Positions 25,232 to 33,769 of a stretch of 37,676 nucleotides of DNA are shown one piece after another. Location of the stretch: positions 1 through 37,676 of the forward strand of contig JAJTFQ010000023.1 of the NCBI GenBank assembly GCA_021299955.1. Reading direction: 5' to 3'. This DNA is from Chitinophagaceae bacterium. GTDB lineage: Bacteria; Bacteroidota; Bacteroidia; Chitinophagales; Chitinophagaceae. Position 1 is the stretch's first letter. The number at the start of each line of letters is the position of its first letter. The translations under genes were made by a program, and so were the position numbers. Under the pieces are notes generated by a model that was not told where the DNA came from, did not search any database, and saw only the letters and a list, made by a program, of their open reading frames with translations.

Positions 25232-26707
25232 ATGAGAATCAAGATATCACTCCTCTTCGCCCTTTGGCTGGGCCTCGCATCCTGCGAGAAGGAATTCCTG
25301 GAGACGAAACCAACCAGTTCCGTATCAGACCAAGTTGTATTTACCACCACTACCGACGGCTGGAAGGCCATTGAGGGTATGCACCGTCTGCTGTATCGCC
25401 AGATGTACGGAAGTCAGGCACTCGGCGGCATCAGCGGCAACATGATCTTCATGGATGCCCTGGGTGAAGACCTTGTCATGACCGGTCAGTCCAATGGCTG
25501 GTTCATCAACGAGTACCGCTGGATCAATCACCGGCTGGTCACCAGCAACATCTGCTATTACAACTACCTGTACTTCTTTACCTTCATCTCCAACGCGAAC
25601 CAGATCCTGGCGCAGATCGACGCTGCCACCGGTTCCGATGCCGATAAGAAAGCCATCAAGGGCCAGGCGCTGGCGTACAGATCATGGGCATACTTCATGA
25701 TGATCCAGTTGTTTGGAGAGCGTTTCGACAAGACAAAGTCCAACAATGGACTGGGATTGCCGATGAAGATCGCACCTACCCTCGAGGCAACGCCCCGGGT
25801 ATCCGTAGCGGAGATCTATACCCAGATCAACAAGGACATTGACGATGCCATCGCACTGCTCGGGGCGACCCGCCGTGACCGTTCCCATATCAACGTCAAT
25901 GTGGCCAAGGGCTTCAAGGCACGCATTGCACTCGCCCAACAGAATTGGGCTGTGGCGGCGCAACAGGCATCCGAAGCACGTCAGGGTTTCACGCTGATGA
26001 GCACCACCCAGTACATGGAAGGGTTCAACAACTACACCAATCCGGAATGGATCTGGGGTTACCGCCAGCAGGAGGATCAGACCACTTACTTCTACTCCTT
26101 CTTCGCATATATGTCCTGCAACTTCAACTCCACCAATATTCGGACGAATCCCAAGGCCATCAACAGCAAACTTTTTAACCTGATATCCAATACGGATATC
26201 CGCAAGCAGCTGTGGGACCCTACGGGAACCAACACCCAGTTCCCCATTCCGCTGAATCCGAATGGATCTAGGTTCCCCTTCATGAACCGGAAATTCCGGG
26301 TAGCCAACGTGGCACTCAGCATCGGCGACGTGCCCCTGATGCGTGCGGCTGAGATGCTGCTCATCGAGGCGGAGGCCAATGCCCGCAACGCCCAGGAGGC
26401 CAACGCCCGTCAGGCACTGTTCACACTTGTTCGTCAGCGTGATCCGAACTATGTACTTTCGACCCGCAGTGGCCAGGCCCTGATCGATGAGATCATGATG
26501 CACCGCCGTGTGGAACTCTGGGGTGAAGGCTTCCGTTTCTATGACCTGAAGCGCCTGAACGAACCCCTGGATCGTACCGGAGCCAATCACAACGCTTCAC
26601 TGGTCGGTGTTTCAACCGTACCGGCAGGAGATATCCGCTGGCAGTTCCTGATCCCACAGTCGGAACTGAATAATACCAACGGCGTGGTTGTCCAGAATCC
26701 GCTCTGA
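25232..26707 (+). CDS. SusD/RagB family nutrient-binding outer membrane lipoprotein
   Basis: 491 aa, starting 10 bases after the SusC stop. The signal MRIKISLLFALWLGLASCEKEF has a lipobox with Cys at about residue 18. TPR-like helices (GQALAYRSWAYFMMIQLFGE), and the C-terminal block IMMHRRVELWGEGFRFYDLKR are typical of SusD proteins. It covers the SusC channel and captures the ligand at the cell surface. The pair clearly forms an operon, closed by a strong terminator. Confidence 0.97.
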   Translation: MRIKISLLFALWLGLASCEKEFLETKPTSSVSDQVVFTTTTDGWKAIEGMHRLLYRQMYGSQALGGISGNMIFMDALGEDLVMTGQSNGWFINEYRWINHRLVTSNICYYNYLYFFTFISNANQILAQIDAATGSDADKKAIKGQALAYRSWAYFMMIQLFGERFDKTKSNNGLGLPMKIAPTLEATPRVSVAEIYTQINKDIDDAIALLGATRRDRSHINVNVAKGFKARIALAQQNWAVAAQQASEARQGFTLMSTTQYMEGFNNYTNPEWIWGYRQQEDQTTYFYSFFAYMSCNFNSTNIRTNPKAINSKLFNLISNTDIRKQLWDPTGTNTQFPIPLNPNGSRFPFMNRKFRVANVALSIGDVPLMRAAEMLLIEAEANARNAQEANARQALFTLVRQRDPNYVLSTRSGQALIDEIMMHRRVELWGEGFRFYDLKRLNEPLDRTGANHNASLVGVSTVPAGDIRWQFLIPQSELNNTNGVVVQNPL

Positions 26708-26726
26708 TCAAGACGTCCACAGGAAT

Positions 26727-26756
26727 AAAAAAGGGAGGCTTCGGCCTCCCTTTTTT
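26727..26756 (+). terminator. Terminator of the SusCD operon
   Basis: AAAAAAGGGAGGC-TTCG-GCCTCCCTTTTTT is a stable stem with a UUCG tetraloop and T-run 19 bases after the SusD stop. A-run on the other side makes it usable in both directions for the converging NamZ gene. Confidence 0.9.
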
Positions 26757-26813
26757 ATTGCGATAAATGATTTTCTGTCACTGTTATGATGATGCTGATC
26801 TGTTGATCGGTCA

Positions 26814-28046
26814 TCAGGGGTAGAGCAGATATTTTTTCCGAACGGCCCTGAAGGCCATCAGTCCGGGCTCCCAGCTCTTTCTGATCTCTGTTTCTGACAT
26901 CCCCTGCTGCATCTGACGCATCAATGTTTCATTGCCGGCCAGTTTATTGAAGAACGATGCTTTGGCATCTCCAGATTTCGGAAGGATGAAGAATTTCTCT
27001 TTCTCGGGGAACAATCGATAGGCTTCGAACAAATAGGAGAGTTGCAGTCGCCCGTCCACCTTCTTTCTGATCGATTCAGGTGCATCCGCCAGATTCCATC
27101 CATAACACAGCTGGTCTTTCAATTTCGGATTGGCGGCCCCTGGCATGGCAACAGGCGTGAACGCATACAAAATCGATGGAAGGGAAGGATGTCCGAACAC
27201 CTGGAATGGAGTCTTCGTGCCCCGACCTTCACTCAACACCGTACCCTCAAAGAAACAGGTGGAAGGATACCAATAGATCGAAGACATATCCGGCAGGTTC
27301 GGTGAAGGTGCCACCGGCAGCTTATAAATACTTTTATGCGTATAGCGGTCGCAAGGAATCACTTTCATGGGTTCGGAACCACCTGAGGAGCGCTCCCTGA
27401 GGGACTTCATCGCTGGCTCCGACAACCAGGCTTCGCCCACCAGCATGCGGGCATACTCTCCAATGGTCATCCCATAGACCACCGGAACAGGCTGCATGCC
27501 AATGAAGGATGCGAATGCGCGCTCCAGCACCGGGCCGTCCACATAGTGCCCATTCGGATTGGGGCGATCAAGGATCAGCAAAGGCCGCCCATGTATAAAG
27601 GCGGATTCCATGAACTCCTGGAGCGATGATATATACGTATAAAAGCGGGTGCCTACATCCTGTATGTCGAAGATGAGTACATCGATATCCTTCAGATCCT
27701 CGGCAGAAGGTCTGCGCTTGCTGCCATACAATGAAATGACCGGGATGCCCGTCTGCTCGTCCACATAGTTGCCCACCTTGGCACCGGCATCTGCCGTGCC
27801 CCGAAACCCATGCTCCGGACCAAAAATTGCCCGGATCTCGATCCCCAGACCCCTCAGCGTATCCACTACATGTGTGCCGTTGCTCAGCCTGGAAGTGTGA
27901 TTGGCGAAAATGCCTACACGCCTGCCCTTCAGCACAGGAAGATATAGATCTAAGCGGTCAGCTCCCGGCCCGGGTGACTGGCACCATGAAACATCTCCCA
28001 AAAACAAGATGGAGAGTAAGATCAAAATGACAGATTTCATTTTCAT
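26814..28046 (-). CDS. namZ: Exo-beta-N-acetylmuramidase NamZ family (DUF1343, GH171)
   Basis: 410 aa from ATG 28046 (MKMKSVILILLSILFL), which gives a signal peptide; the track's upstream 42 residues are not expected. The mature start GRRVGIFANHTSRLSNG, then FGPEHGFRGTADAGAKVGNY, DVLIFDIQDVGTRFYTYI and LLILDRPNPNGHYVDGP are the conserved blocks of DUF1343. Members studied in Tannerella and Bacillus release terminal MurNAc from peptidoglycan fragments, so this is likely a periplasmic cell-wall recycling or scavenging enzyme. It converges on the SusCD operon. No other MurNAc catabolic gene is in the window. Confidence 0.9.
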   Translation of the reverse strand: MKMKSVILILLSILFLGDVSWCQSPGPGADRLDLYLPVLKGRRVGIFANHTSRLSNGTHVVDTLRGLGIEIRAIFGPEHGFRGTADAGAKVGNYVDEQTGIPVISLYGSKRRPSAEDLKDIDVLIFDIQDVGTRFYTYISSLQEFMESAFIHGRPLLILDRPNPNGHYVDGPVLERAFASFIGMQPVPVVYGMTIGEYARMLVGEAWLSEPAMKSLRERSSGGSEPMKVIPCDRYTHKSIYKLPVAPSPNLPDMSSIYWYPSTCFFEGTVLSEGRGTKTPFQVFGHPSLPSILYAFTPVAMPGAANPKLKDQLCYGWNLADAPESIRKKVDGRLQLSYLFEAYRLFPEKEKFFILPKSGDAKASFFNKLAGNETLMRQMQQGMSETEIRKSWEPGLMAFRAVRKKYLLYP

Positions 28047-28084
28047 GATTAAATTTTTTATGGTACAATCCCGTAGATTCAGGG

Positions 28085-28092
28085 TACCTTTG
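28085..28092 (+). promoter_or_regulatory. -7 element TACCTTTG upstream of the canonical SlyD gene
   Basis: TACCTTTG is an exact TAnnTTTG match 114 bases before the SlyD ATG. It lies in the 160-base divergent gap from namZ. If used, the leader would be about 105 bases, longer than for other genes here; no conserved structure was recognised in it. Confidence 0.45.
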
Positions 28093-28206
28093 AAATGTAA
28101 ACAAACGCTATTTCTTTCGCACCTGCATCCGGTCAGTCGATTCCGTACCCCGGCAACGGCATACAGCGCCAAGGAATCGCATCAGCAAAGTAAAACAAAA
28201 TCAACC

Positions 28207-28659
28207 ATGGAAGTAAAAACCGGAGACAAGGTACGCGTGCACTATTCCGGACGGCTGCTTGACGGAACACTGTTCGACTCCTCCGAAGGGCGCGAACCCC
28301 TGGAGTTCACCGTTGGTGCAGGACAGATGATCAAGGGATTTGATGCAGGCGTGCAGGGGATGCGCGTCGGAGACCGCAAGACCATACAGATCCCACCGGA
28401 GGAAGCCTACGGCCACCGCGACGAGGAGGCCATCATCGAGTTTCCCGCCGAAAACGTGCCTTCAGACATGACCCTGGAGCCGGGTCTGCAACTCACCCTT
28501 CGCAACCAATACGGACAGCCCGTACCGGTCGTGGTCCTCGAAGTGAAATCCGATGTCATCATCATGGATGCGAACCATATGCTCGCCGGCCAGGAACTGG
28601 TCTTCGAGGTAGAACTCGTCGAGATCGTCGGAGGCAAGCCACTCATCATCACACCCTGA
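28207..28659 (+). CDS. slyD: FKBP-type peptidyl-prolyl isomerase, SlyD type
   Basis: 150 aa from ATG 28207 (MEVKTGDKVRVHYSGRLLDG). VHYSGRLLDGTLFDSSEG carries the catalytic Tyr and Phe-Asp of FKBPs, and GAGQMIKGFDAGVQGMRVGD is the second active-site block. The flap begins at PPEEAYGHRDEE, and MDANHMLAGQELVFEVEL is the SlyD signature. There is no Cys/His tail. It catalyses prolyl cis-trans isomerisation and assists folding in the cytosol. The track ORF starts far upstream, but nothing before this Met resembles the family. It complements the degenerate copy at 754-1251. Confidence 0.95.
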   Translation: MEVKTGDKVRVHYSGRLLDGTLFDSSEGREPLEFTVGAGQMIKGFDAGVQGMRVGDRKTIQIPPEEAYGHRDEEAIIEFPAENVPSDMTLEPGLQLTLRNQYGQPVPVVVLEVKSDVIIMDANHMLAGQELVFEVELVEIVGGKPLIITP

Positions 28660-28680
28660 TCCCATACTGGATATTCAGCG

Positions 28681-28725
28681 TTCGGCCGGTACCGGTTTCC
28701 TGTTGGGAACCGGCTACCGGCCGAA
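28681..28725. terminator. Long GC-rich hairpin between convergent genes
   Basis: TTCGGCCGGTACCGGTTTCC and GGAACCGGCTACCGGCCGAA form a stem of about 18 pairs with small bulges around the loop TGTTG. It sits in the 72-base gap between the slyD stop and the convergent membrane-protein stop. There is no T-run, so termination by hairpin alone is less sure. Confidence 0.55.
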
Positions 28726-28731
28726 ACACTT

Positions 28732-29286
28732 TCAGGGAGCTTGATGGCGTCTAAGCCACCACCCCAGCCAGATCCCCAGCCCCAGCCACATGACCAGCGC
28801 ATCGATCAGGTCGGCCCGAATATTGCCGGCAGGATACCAGATATGGGAAGTGTACGGGAAGTTCATGAACCCGGATAGTCCGATCACAAGACTCCCCAGT
28901 AATATGTCTGACCAACTCGCGCGGGACATTCTCCCCAGCAACCAGATCACCAGCGCCACCATCAGGATATTGGTCAGCAGCCCCCGGATCATGGGGGTAG
29001 TCATATCCCCCGAACGGGAGGCGTAATAGGAGAGCCTCGCCCAGGGTTTACCCTCGTTCGCCTCCGTAAAACTGGCGTAGTCACCCATCGTAGACCCTTC
29101 CGGTAACATGGGCAGCAGGTAGTGACCGGGGGCCAGGTCCTTCGACTGCAGATAGGCCAGGATGGAATCCTGTTTCGGGGTGTATTGCTCCGCCCCCTTA
29201 TGCAGGTTGAGCACCGTGTGCGACAGGAATTGCCAGAGAAAAATGATGATCCCACCTACAATGGAACCGATGATCGTTTTTTTCAT
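28732..29286 (-). CDS. Small membrane protein of unknown function
   Basis: 184 aa. It begins MKKTIIGSIVGGIIIFLWQFLSHTVLNLHKG, a membrane helix with W and H, then a soluble segment of about 75 residues (YTPKQDSILAYLQSKDLAPGHYLLP), and three further helices (NILMVALVIWLLG, ILLGSLVIGLSGFMNF, LIDALVMWLGLGIWLGWWL). The layout resembles small Bacteroidota inner-membrane proteins annotated as hypothetical. No catalytic motif is visible. It is divergent from pepT. Confidence 0.85.
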   Translation of the reverse strand: MKKTIIGSIVGGIIIFLWQFLSHTVLNLHKGAEQYTPKQDSILAYLQSKDLAPGHYLLPMLPEGSTMGDYASFTEANEGKPWARLSYYASRSGDMTTPMIRGLLTNILMVALVIWLLGRMSRASWSDILLGSLVIGLSGFMNFPYTSHIWYPAGNIRADLIDALVMWLGLGIWLGWWLRRHQAP

Positions 29287-29381
29287 GGTCGGGTTGTTTT
29301 ATTGAATATAAGAAAAATAGCACATATCTGCAATGATAATCCCCAGCCTGACAAACCTGCAATTTGTCGCATCTTTGTGCC

Positions 29382-30629
29382 ATGAATGATTTCCACTCAC
29401 CAGTTGCCGGGCGGTTCATGAAATATGTGACCATCGATACCCAGAGCGATCCGCACAGCCCGGCCCAGCCATCCACCGAAAAACAGAAAGATCTTTCACG
29501 CATACTTGTCGCGGAACTGCTGGACATGGGCGTCACAGACGCTGAATTGGACGAAGCAGGTTACGTATATGCAACCATCCCATCGACGGTTGCACATCCC
29601 GTTCCGGTCGTTTGTTTCTGCGCCCACGTTGATACCGCGCCCGACTGCAGCGGTACCGGCGTCAAGCCCCAACTGCATCGGAAATGGGACGGAAGCCCCA
29701 TCGTACTTCCGGATGATCCAACCCAGGTACTCACCACCGAGCGTCACCCCTATCTGGCGGAACGCATCGGAGATGACATCATCACCGCATCCGGCACCAC
29801 CTTGCTGGGGGCAGATGACAAGGCCGGTGTCGCCATCATCATGGAAGCCGCCGCCCGCTGGATGGCAGATCCTTCGATCCCGCATGGGAACATCAGACTG
29901 CTTTTTACCCCGGACGAAGAGATCGGCCGCGGAGTGGATAAGGTGGACATGCAACGCCTCGGCGCCGTGGCCGGCTATACCCTCGATGGCAGCGAACGCG
30001 GATCGCTGGAAGACGAGACCTTCTCCGCCGATGGGCTGGACGTTGTCATCCAGGGGATCAGCGCCCATCCGGGCTTTGCGAAAGGCCGGTTGGTGAACGC
30101 ACTGAAAGTGGCGGCCGCATTCATCGAGGCCTTGCCCAAGACCGGACTGAGTCCGGAAACGACTACCGGCCGCGAAGGGTTCGTTCATCCTGTACACATG
30201 CAGGGAACCGCCGAATCTGCCACCGTCAGTTTCATCCTGCGGGATTTCCGCACCGCCCGGCTTGATGAATACGAAGCCCTGATCAGGCATCTGCTCGATG
30301 AAGTAATGACCCGTTACCCGGGGGCGGTCTACCAGATCCGTCGGACGGAACAGTACAGGAATATGAAAGAAGTCCTCGACCAGCATCCCGAGGTGGTGAC
30401 AAAGGCCGAAGATGCCATCCGCCGGGCCGGCATGACGGTGCTCAAGCACCCGGTGCGCGGCGGAACCGACGGTTCCAGACTCTCGTTCATGGGATTGCCC
30501 TGCCCCAACATCTTCACCGGCGAAATGGCCTTCCACTCGCTCCAGGAATACGTGAGCGTGCAGGATATGGAGAAAGCAGTCGAGACGATCCTGCATCTGG
30601 CCACCATCTGGACAGAATCCGACAAATAG
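29382..30629 (+). CDS. pepT: Peptidase T (M20B tripeptidase)
   Basis: 415 aa from ATG 29382 (MNDFHSPVAGRFMKYVTIDT). VCFCAHVDTAPDCSG gives the first metal-binding His and Asp, GADDKAGVAIIMEAA the bridging Asp, and TPDEEIGRGVDKVD the Glu-Glu pair. HPVRGGTDGSRLSFMGLPCPN and HSLQEYVSVQDMEKAV supply later metal and substrate residues. It removes the N-terminal residue from tripeptides in the cytosol. CATCTTTG, one base off the -7 consensus, ends 4 bases before the ATG, again suggesting a nearly leaderless message. Confidence 0.96.
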   Translation: MNDFHSPVAGRFMKYVTIDTQSDPHSPAQPSTEKQKDLSRILVAELLDMGVTDAELDEAGYVYATIPSTVAHPVPVVCFCAHVDTAPDCSGTGVKPQLHRKWDGSPIVLPDDPTQVLTTERHPYLAERIGDDIITASGTTLLGADDKAGVAIIMEAAARWMADPSIPHGNIRLLFTPDEEIGRGVDKVDMQRLGAVAGYTLDGSERGSLEDETFSADGLDVVIQGISAHPGFAKGRLVNALKVAAAFIEALPKTGLSPETTTGREGFVHPVHMQGTAESATVSFILRDFRTARLDEYEALIRHLLDEVMTRYPGAVYQIRRTEQYRNMKEVLDQHPEVVTKAEDAIRRAGMTVLKHPVRGGTDGSRLSFMGLPCPNIFTGEMAFHSLQEYVSVQDMEKAVETILHLATIWTESDK

Positions 30630-30694
30630 GATACAACCCCGGAGGCTTTCTGAACGTCTATCAGTAATATTACAAAGTCTAAACAATCATCAAC

Positions 30695-31633
30695 ATGGAT
30701 TTCCTCTTTTCCGCCACCTTTGTGTGGATCGTTATCATCCTCCTGCTGATTTTCTCGAGCCTCGTCACCGTAAAACAAGGCTTCATTGATGTCATCACGA
30801 TGTTCGGCAAGTATCGACGCGTGCTGCGTCCGGGCCTGAACTTCAAGATCCCCATCCTTGAAAAGGTATTCCGTTCCGTCAGCGTGCAGAACCGTTCCGT
30901 AGAACTGGAATTCCAGGCTGTCACCGCCGATCAGGCCAATGTCTATTTCAAGAGTATGCTGCTCTATTCCGTTCAGAATGATACGGAAGACACCGTAAAA
31001 AAAGTCGCCTTCAAGTTTTTCAGCGACCGCGACCTCATGCAGGCGCTTACCCGCACCATCGAGGGCACGATCCGGGCCTTCGTTGCCACCAAGCGGCAGT
31101 CGGAGATCCTGGGACTTCGCAGAGAGATCGTGGCCTTCGTGAAAGAAGAGATCGACCAGGCCCTGGAAGAGTGGGGATATCACCTGATCGACCTGCAGAT
31201 CAATGACATTACATTCGATCAACTGATCCTGGAGAGCATGAGCCGTGTGGTGGCCTCCAACAACCTGAAAGCCGCCGCGGAGAATGAAGGGCAGGCCCTC
31301 CTGATCACCAAGACCAAGGGCGCTGAAGCGGAAGGTAACGCCATTAAGATATCGGCCGAAGCGGAGCGGGAAGCTGCTCAACTGCGTGGTCAGGGCGTGG
31401 CACTCTTCCGTCAGGAAGTCGCCAAGGGTATGACAGAAGCCGCCGAACAATTAAAACAGGCGAACCTGGATACGAACGTGATCCTGTTCAGCATGTGGAC
31501 CGAAGCCATCAAGAACTTCGCCGAAGTTGGTAAGGGGAACGTGATCTTCCTTGACGGCAGCAGCGATAACATGCAGAAGACCATGCGACAGATCATGGCG
31601 CTGATGCAGATGGACGAAAAGAAAAAAGATTAA
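30695..31633 (+). CDS. SPFH/band 7 (stomatin-like) membrane protein
   Basis: 312 aa. An N-terminal membrane helix (FVWIVIILLLIFSSLV) is followed by the SPFH domain: TVKQGFIDVITMFGKYRRVLRPGLNFKIP is the classic opening. KRQSEILGLRREIVAFVKEEID and a long helical, Ala/Glu-rich stretch (NLKAAAENEGQALLI, AEAEGNAIKISAEAEREAAQ) are the coiled-coil oligomerisation region. Such proteins form large rings on membranes and organise or protect other membrane proteins. No NfeD-type partner protease is adjacent. It precedes ExbB but a terminator lies between them. Confidence 0.93.
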   Translation: MDFLFSATFVWIVIILLLIFSSLVTVKQGFIDVITMFGKYRRVLRPGLNFKIPILEKVFRSVSVQNRSVELEFQAVTADQANVYFKSMLLYSVQNDTEDTVKKVAFKFFSDRDLMQALTRTIEGTIRAFVATKRQSEILGLRREIVAFVKEEIDQALEEWGYHLIDLQINDITFDQLILESMSRVVASNNLKAAAENEGQALLITKTKGAEAEGNAIKISAEAEREAAQLRGQGVALFRQEVAKGMTEAAEQLKQANLDTNVILFSMWTEAIKNFAEVGKGNVIFLDGSSDNMQKTMRQIMALMQMDEKKKD

Positions 31634-31639
31634 TACCCG

Positions 31640-31673
31640 GCGGCCCTTCCCCTTTGGAAGGGCCGCTTTTTTT
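31640..31673 (+). terminator. Strong intrinsic terminator after the SPFH gene
   Basis: GCGGCCCTTCC-CCTTT-GGAAGGGCCGC followed by seven T residues, seven bases after the stop. A textbook rho-independent terminator; exbB therefore needs its own promoter. Confidence 0.93.
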
Positions 31674-31765
31674 AATTCTGCGGCTGACTGCGCACAAAAT
31701 TTTGTTAAGCCGGCAGGCGGGTGCGATTTTTGAGGCATCTTTGGGGAAGTCAAACATCATCGCCT

Positions 31766-32452
31766 ATGTTCGGTTGGTTGTTACAGGTGACAGACACGGT
31801 TTCCCGTGCAGCAGACATCGTCGCCGCACCTAAGAAGGTGCATCTCTGGGATATCCTCGCCTCCGGTGGTCCGCTGATGATCCCGCTGGCCCTGCTCTTC
31901 GTTCTGGCCCTCTTCTTCTTCATCGAACGAAATATTGCCATCAGAAGAGCTTTATCGCTGGATGACAGCTTCATGCCCATGGTGCGCGACCATATCACAT
32001 CGGGTAACATTTCCGCCGCCCGTTCCGTGGCCCGGAACACACCGAATCCCGTTGCCAGGGTGATCGACAAAGGAATCCAGCGCATCGGAAAACCCATCGA
32101 TGCCATCGAACGGAGCATGGAAAGCGTCGCCCAGCTCGAGATGTATAACCTGGAAAGAAACATTAGTGTGCTGAGCGTCATCTCCCGCGCCGCGCCCATC
32201 TTCGGATTCATTGGCACGCTGGCTGGACTCATGCAGTTGTTCTTCGATATCAATACCACCGGAGAGTTCGTGCTCAACACCATCGCCGGCGGTTTGTATG
32301 TGAAACTCGTGACCTCCATTTCCGGCCTGTTGATCGGTCTGATCTCGTTCCTGGGGCATAGTTATCTCCACGTACAGATCGACAAGACCGCCAATAAGAT
32401 GGAAGTCGCCGCCGCTGATTTTCTTGACATCCTTCAGGAGCCCACCAAGTAA
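31766..32452 (+). CDS. exbB: MotA/TolQ/ExbB proton channel family protein
   Basis: 228 aa from ATG 31766 (MFGWLLQVTD); the track's 15 extra residues overlap the promoter region. Helix 1 is GGPLMIPLALLFVLALFFFIERNIAIRRA; ISVLSVISRAAPIFGFIGTLAGLMQLF and LNTIAGGLYVKLVTSISGLLIGLISFL are helices 2 and 3, with the conserved Thr in the channel. ExbB and ExbD use the proton gradient to drive TonB, which powers receptors such as the SusC here. exbD starts 8 bases downstream. No tonB gene follows in this cluster. Confidence 0.93.
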   Translation: MFGWLLQVTDTVSRAADIVAAPKKVHLWDILASGGPLMIPLALLFVLALFFFIERNIAIRRALSLDDSFMPMVRDHITSGNISAARSVARNTPNPVARVIDKGIQRIGKPIDAIERSMESVAQLEMYNLERNISVLSVISRAAPIFGFIGTLAGLMQLFFDINTTGEFVLNTIAGGLYVKLVTSISGLLIGLISFLGHSYLHVQIDKTANKMEVAAADFLDILQEPTK

Positions 32453-32460
32453 GGAAACCC

Positions 32461-32859
32461 ATGAGACTCAGAAAGAAAGCCCAGGGCGAAGCAGAAGTGT
32501 TTACGGATGCATTGAATGACATCCTGTTCATCCTGCTCATGTTCTTCCTGATCGTGTCCACCCTGGCCAACCCCAATGTCATCAAGCTCTCCCAGCCCAA
32601 GTCTAAGAGTGATACCAAGGCCAAGCAGAACGTCGTGGTATCTATTGATGCCGAGAAGCAATACTATGTCGGGCAGACAAAAGTGTCGGTCGACCAGTTG
32701 AAGGAAGCCCTGCAACCCGCCATTGACAAGGAAAAGACCGAGATCCCGACCATTGTGATCAATGCAGACCGCACTGTTCCGATCGATGATGTCGTCGCCG
32801 TCATGCGCATTGCCCGAGAACTGGGCGCCCGTACCGTCCTCTCCGTGGACAAGAACTGA
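32461..32859 (+). CDS. exbD: ExbD/TolR biopolymer transport protein
   Basis: 132 aa. One N-terminal membrane helix with FTDALNDILFILLMFFLIVSTL carries the Asp essential for proton coupling. The periplasmic domain includes VVVSIDAEKQYYVGQTKVS and IPTIVINADRTVPIDDVVAVM, the usual ExbD fold. It forms a complex with ExbB in the inner membrane. It is 4 bases upstream of prmC, so it shares a transcript with it, a mixed but common Bacteroidota layout. Confidence 0.94.
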   Translation: MRLRKKAQGEAEVFTDALNDILFILLMFFLIVSTLANPNVIKLSQPKSKSDTKAKQNVVVSIDAEKQYYVGQTKVSVDQLKEALQPAIDKEKTEIPTIVINADRTVPIDDVVAVMRIARELGARTVLSVDKN

Positions 32860-32862
32860 CCC

Positions 32863-33744
32863 ATGTCTTCCCCCATCACGCTTCGTGCCGCCCGACAGCG
32901 GCTTCGTCAGTTGTTGACCCCTCTTTATGGCGAACGCGAATCCACCTTCATCGCCGACTGGGTGCTGGAGCAGGTCACCGGCTGGTCTAAGGAATACGCT
33001 CGTATGCAGCCCGATGCCGAACTTTCTCCCACGATGGCCGAATACATCGATCTTCATCTGAAGGATCTGCTTCGTTGGCGCCCCGTGCAATATGTCCTCG
33101 GAGAGGCCTGGTTCATGAACATGCGATTCAAGGTCGATGAGCGCGTGCTGATCCCCCGGCCGGAAACCGAAGAACTGGTGGAATGGGTGACTTCTTCAGT
33201 AAAGGATGAAAAGCTGGGAAAGATAGGTCAACGCCGGATCCTTGACATCGGTACAGGAAGCGGATGCATTCCCATCGCGCTGAAAGCGAATTTACCTGAA
33301 GCATCGATTTGGAGCCTGGATGCCAGTGAGGGCGCCCTCGCATTGGCCCGGGAAAATGCCCGGATATTGAGTGCAGACGTCCATTTTCTGCATCTCGATG
33401 TGCTGAAGGACGACTCCCTGCCCGCTATCCCGGAGGCAGATATCATCGTTAGCAATCCGCCTTATGTGCTCGAGGAAGATCGTGCAGACATGCGTCGCAA
33501 CGTCATTGACTGGGAGCCGCACATGGCCCTGTTTGTTGAAGGATCGGACCCTTTGCTGTTTTATCACCGAATCGCAGATCTGGGCCTGCTGAAACTATCC
33601 GAAGGGGGACAGGTGTTTGTGGAGATCCAGGAAACCATGTCGGATGCGGTTGTCTCGCTGTTCCGCGCCCGGGGTTATCGGGAGATCGAAGCCAGGCGTG
33701 ACCTTTCCGGCCGCGACCGGATGGTCAAAGCCAGAAAGGCCTGA
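32863..33744 (+). CDS. prmC: Peptide chain release factor N5-glutamine methyltransferase
   Basis: 293 aa. RWRPVQYVLGEAWFMNMRFKVDERVLIPRPETEELVEWV is the family N-terminal signature (quoted in parts: LIPRPETEELVEWV). ILDIGTGSGCIPIALK binds SAM, and IVSNPPYVLEED holds the NPPY catalytic motif. It methylates the Gln of the GGQ motif in release factors. It starts 4 bases after the exbD stop. Confidence 0.95.
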   Translation: MSSPITLRAARQRLRQLLTPLYGERESTFIADWVLEQVTGWSKEYARMQPDAELSPTMAEYIDLHLKDLLRWRPVQYVLGEAWFMNMRFKVDERVLIPRPETEELVEWVTSSVKDEKLGKIGQRRILDIGTGSGCIPIALKANLPEASIWSLDASEGALALARENARILSADVHFLHLDVLKDDSLPAIPEADIIVSNPPYVLEEDRADMRRNVIDWEPHMALFVEGSDPLLFYHRIADLGLLKLSEGGQVFVEIQETMSDAVVSLFRARGYREIEARRDLSGRDRMVKARKA

Positions 33745-33753
33745 GCCTTTTGC

Positions 33754-33761
33754 TATCTTTA
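33754..33761 (+). promoter_or_regulatory. -7-like element TATCTTTA before ribD
   Basis: TATCTTTA is one base off TAnnTTTG and ends 8 bases before the ribD ATG at 33770. No FMN riboswitch is visible: the gap after prmC is only 25 bases. Confidence 0.4.
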
Positions 33762-33769
33762 CAGTCCCC

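Noticed and set aside
22987-26590. Minus-strand ORFs of 316, 200 and 302 aa
   Set aside because: Antisense shadows of SusC and SusD, both well supported on the plus strand.
29496-31450. Minus-strand ORFs of 396 and 373 aa
   Set aside because: Antisense shadows of pepT and the SPFH gene; the second also runs across the gap between them.
33617-33769. Long N-terminal extension of ribD in the track
   Set aside because: It is prmC DNA in another frame; RibD homology starts at ATG 33770, just after a -7-like box.
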